DNA from: Synergistaceae bacterium
Lineage (GTDB): Bacteria; Synergistota; Synergistia; Synergistales; Synergistaceae
NCBI GenBank assembly: GCA_031271065.1
Contig: JAISWP010000169.1
Location: 1-6,440 of the forward strand
Reading direction: 5' to 3'
DNA: 6,440 nucleotides
Positions 4,035-6,440 of this stretch are shown here, in pieces. How positions within the stretch are numbered: position 1 is the stretch's first letter; each line of letters opens with the position of its first letter. Under the pieces are notes generated by a model. That model made no database searches. It was not told where the DNA came from and saw nothing but the letters and a program-made list of their open reading frames with translations. The position numbers and the translations under genes were made by a program.

Positions 4035-6383
4035 CTATCTTCCGGGATTCACCCGCATGGCTCTCATGGAGTTGAGGACCGCTATGAGAGTCACTCCCAC
4101 GTCGCCGAAAACCGCCTCCCACATCGTCGCCGCGCCCAGCGCGCCCAGAACGAGAATCACTCCCTTGACGCCCAGCGAGAATACGATGTTCTGCCAGACG
4201 ATGCCTCGCGTCTTTTTCGCTATGCGGATGGCGTCCACGATTTTCGAGGGCTCGTCCGTCATCAAAACCACGTCCGCGGCCTCGATGGCGGCGTCAGAAC
4301 CCACGCCGCCCATCGCTATGCCGATGTCGCTCCGGGCCAGCACCGGCGCGTCGTTGATGCCGTCCCCCACGAATACCACCTTGCCGCTTGACGCGTCTTT
4401 CTCCAGTTCTTCCAAGTGCTCGACTTTTTGGTGAGGCAAGAGCTCGGAGTACACGACGTCGATTCCGACCTCTTTTCCGATCTTTTCCCCGACGGATTTG
4501 CTGTCGCCCGTCAGCATGACGGTTTTCGCCACTCCGATTTTTTTGAGTCCGCTTACGGCCCGCTCGCTGTCGGGCTTCAGTTCGTCCGAGATGATGATAT
4601 GGCCCGCCGAAACGCCGTTGACGGCGAGATAGACGACTGTTCCCGGCTCGGCCGATTTTTCGTATGAAACTCCCGCGTCGTCAAGCAGCCTGCCGCTGCC
4701 TGCCAGTACGACGTCGCCGCCGACCCGCACCTTCACTCCCCGCCCGGCTGTTTCCTCGTATTCCGAAATTTTTTCGGCGTCAGTCTGCCGCCCGTAAGCT
4801 TTCCGGATAGAAACCGCTATCGGGTGGCTGGAACTGCTCTCGGCGTGGGCGGCGTAATACAGCAGTTTTTCCTCCGAATATCCTTCCGCGGCGATCTTCG
4901 TAACGTTGAAAACCCCCTTGGTCAGCGTTCCGGTCTTGTCGAACACAACCGTACCGACGCTGCCGAGGGCCTCCAAATAGCTGCTGCCTTTGACCAGGAT
5001 GCCGTTTCTCGACGCGCCTCCGATGCCTCCGAAAAACCCCAGAGGGATGGAAACCACGAGCGCGCATGGACAGGAGACTACGAGGAACACCAGCGCACGG
5101 TTGATCCACTCCGCAAATCCGGCGCCCGGCAGAAAAATCGGAGGGACGACGGCGAGGGCCAGGGCCGCGAACACCACCACCGGCGTGTAGTACCGGGCGA
5201 ACTTCGTTATGAAATTCTCCAGCCGGGCTTTTTGAGAACCGGCATTCTCCACGAGATCGAGAATCTTCGATACGGTGGACTCGCCGAACTCCTTCGACAC
5301 CTCCACGGTCAGAAGGCCGTTTTTGTTGATCGAGCCGGATAGGACAGAGCTGCCGGGCTCCACATCCCGGGGCAGGGACTCCCCGGTCAGCGCGGAGGTG
5401 TCAAGCACTGAGCGTCCCTCCAAAACGACGCCGTCCAGCGGAATCTTTTCGCCGGGCCTCACGACGATGTGATCTCCTATCCCGACCTCTTCCGGCGACA
5501 CCCTGTGCACCTCGCCGCCGGTTTTCAGGTTCGCGAAATCGGGGCGGATATCCATCAGCGAGGATATGGACCTGCGGGAGCGATTGACGGCAAGATGCTG
5601 GAACAGCTCTCCGATCTGGTAAAAGAGCATGACGGCCACGCCCTCGGCGTACTCTCCAATGGCGAAAGCCCCGATCGTGGCAGCGCTCATCAGGAAATTT
5701 TCATCGAAGACCCGGCCTTTGGAGATGTTCTTAAGCGATCTCAGCAGGACCTCCCCTCCCACCAGCAGATATGCGGCGAGAAATAAGGCCAGGTCCGCCG
5801 GACGCGGGATATCCAGGTACATCCCCGCCCCAAAAATGGCCGCGCCTAAAGAGAGGCCCCCGTAAAACAGACGGCGCTTCCAGACGGCATACGAGTCTTT
5901 CGCTTCCCGCTCCGCGCCGAAAGAAATCTGAACGGAGGGCTCGACTTCCCTTGCAATCTCCGACGCCTGCCTGGCGATGGCGGGCAGTTTTTCCCTGTCC
6001 TGAGCCTCTATGCGCAGCTTTTGGGCCGCGAAGTCCACGACAGCCGTTTTGACGCCTTCGAGCCGCCTCACCCGCGTTTCGATTTCCCCCGCGCATCCGG
6101 CGCAGGACAAGCCCGCGAGATAAAGAATTTTTTCCCCCGGCGCGGCGGAGGAGGTCTCGAGCATTTCAACCGCCGGCTCGCACTGTTTTACGATTCCTCT
6201 GGCGCGGGCCACGAGTGTGTCTGTTTCGCCGCCGCTGAACTCGACGGTGAGCTTCCGGGACGGAAAATCGACTGCCGCGCCCTTCACCCCTTCCAGTTTG
6301 CGTATGTGGCTCTGTATTTCCCCGGCGCACACCGGGCAGCAGAGATTTTCCAGTTTGAATTCCTTTTTGACTGCGGCTTCCAT
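4035..6383 (-). CDS. Heavy-metal P1B-type ATPase (Zn/Cd/Pb exporter, ZntA/CadA-type)
   Basis: Inner-membrane ATPase that exports soft divalent metal ions using ATP. 782 residues, full length. Two N-terminal HMA metal-binding domains: about 8-50 with CPVC (16-19, preceded by an extra C15) and about 86-128 with CAGC (94-97). Eight membrane segments are expected; I see two near 172-190 and 196-214, two within 229-262, 399-419 and 427-452 with the CPC motif (438-440), and two within 728-774. Catalytic motifs are all present: TGES (333-336), phosphorylated D482 in DKTGT, HP (520-521), MLTGD (623-627) and GDGINDAP (673-680). CPC followed by ALVVSIP, with K740 and D761 (FGDVG) in the last segments, is the pattern of the Zn/Cd/Pb class rather than the Cu class (CPCALGLATP). 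Transcribed alone, with its own terminator; any ArsR- or MerR-type regulator would lie beyond the right edge. Confidence 0.95.
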   Translation of the reverse strand: MEAAVKKEFKLENLCCPVCAGEIQSHIRKLEGVKGAAVDFPSRKLTVEFSGGETDTLVARARGIVKQCEPAVEMLETSSAAPGEKILYLAGLSCAGCAGEIETRVRRLEGVKTAVVDFAAQKLRIEAQDREKLPAIARQASEIAREVEPSVQISFGAEREAKDSYAVWKRRLFYGGLSLGAAIFGAGMYLDIPRPADLALFLAAYLLVGGEVLLRSLKNISKGRVFDENFLMSAATIGAFAIGEYAEGVAVMLFYQIGELFQHLAVNRSRRSISSLMDIRPDFANLKTGGEVHRVSPEEVGIGDHIVVRPGEKIPLDGVVLEGRSVLDTSALTGESLPRDVEPGSSVLSGSINKNGLLTVEVSKEFGESTVSKILDLVENAGSQKARLENFITKFARYYTPVVVFAALALAVVPPIFLPGAGFAEWINRALVFLVVSCPCALVVSIPLGFFGGIGGASRNGILVKGSSYLEALGSVGTVVFDKTGTLTKGVFNVTKIAAEGYSEEKLLYYAAHAESSSSHPIAVSIRKAYGRQTDAEKISEYEETAGRGVKVRVGGDVVLAGSGRLLDDAGVSYEKSAEPGTVVYLAVNGVSAGHIIISDELKPDSERAVSGLKKIGVAKTVMLTGDSKSVGEKIGKEVGIDVVYSELLPHQKVEHLEELEKDASSGKVVFVGDGINDAPVLARSDIGIAMGGVGSDAAIEAADVVLMTDEPSKIVDAIRIAKKTRGIVWQNIVFSLGVKGVILVLGALGAATMWEAVFGDVGVTLIAVLNSMRAMRVNPGR

Positions 6384-6390
6384 ATATTAC

Positions 6391-6400
6391 CCTTCCTTCC
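6391..6400 (-). promoter_or_regulatory. Ribosome binding site of the metal ATPase gene
   Basis: On the minus strand GGAAGGAAGG ends 7 bases before the ATG at 6383-6381, a repeated AAGG core that supports this start. The 40 bases further upstream to the window edge are AT-rich (TAAAAT at 6429-6424 could be a -10), but any -35 lies outside the window and I see no clear metal-regulator operator. Confidence 0.7.
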
Positions 6401-6440
6401 TACATAACGAACTGAAGCGATATATTTTAATTGAACGATT

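Noticed and set aside
4035..6383. Copper exporter (CopA-type) reading of the P1B ATPase
   Set aside because: The segment after CPC reads ALVVSIP rather than ALGLATP, and the last membrane segments carry the K and DxG pattern of the Zn/Cd/Pb class.
3419..6383. A metal-resistance operon made of the YbjQ-like gene and the ATPase
   Set aside because: The genes converge, with a minus-strand terminator at 3974-4013 between them, so they cannot share a transcript.
1..6440. CRISPR array, tRNA, rRNA, insertion sequence or prophage genes
   Set aside because: No regularly spaced direct repeats, no tRNA cloverleaf or rRNA sequence recognised, and no transposase, integrase or phage-like protein in any frame.

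Overview
The window is 6.4 kb of GC-rich bacterial DNA. Reading from the left edge it holds the 3' part of a hybrid sensor kinase (+), a broken lipase remnant (+), an iron-type alcohol dehydrogenase (-), a structured intergenic stretch, a YbjQ/UPF0145-family gene (+) and a heavy-metal P1B-type ATPase (-). The gene style fits an anaerobe: an Fe-dependent alcohol dehydrogenase, a multidomain HisKA/REC/Hpt kinase, many AGG/AGA arginine codons and strong AGGAGG-like ribosome binding sites. Synergistota or a related gut or anaerobic lineage is my best guess, but this is an impression of style with low confidence. No rRNA or other phylogenetic marker is present.

Layout. 1-1337: the kinase, with its N-terminus off the left edge (end of the ATPase domain, then receiver, Hpt and a helical tail). 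1338-1412: a short gap with a stem-loop. 1413-1760: an internal piece of an alpha/beta-hydrolase (lipase/LCAT-like) that has lost both ends. 1767-1799: terminator of the dehydrogenase. 1827-2975 (-): Fe-ADH with a GTG start fixed by a strong ribosome binding site. 2992-3404: about 410 bases with no convincing protein gene, but with a 123-base long-range inverted repeat (3072-3194) and two tandem hairpins (3270-3347), the second followed by a T-run. 3419-3841: YbjQ-like protein. 3842-4034: convergent intergenic stretch packed with four hairpins, the last being the terminator of the ATPase gene. 4035-6383 (-): P1B-type Zn/Cd/Pb-class exporter with two N-terminal metal-binding domains.

How the genes relate. 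They do not form one operon: orientations are +, + (broken), -, +, -, and terminators separate them. The kinase works in phosphorelay signalling, its partner regulator lying outside the window. The dehydrogenase is a fermentative or redox-balancing enzyme whose cofactor-discriminating aspartate position is serine, so NADP(H) use is plausible. The ATPase is a metal-detoxification exporter. The YbjQ protein belongs to a family once labelled heavy-metal-binding and sits next to the ATPase, but it has no Cys or His.

No complete new multi-gene system is visible. The least explained parts are the inverted-repeat element with its neighbouring hairpins at 3032-3350, the serine substitution in the dehydrogenase, and the broken lipase.
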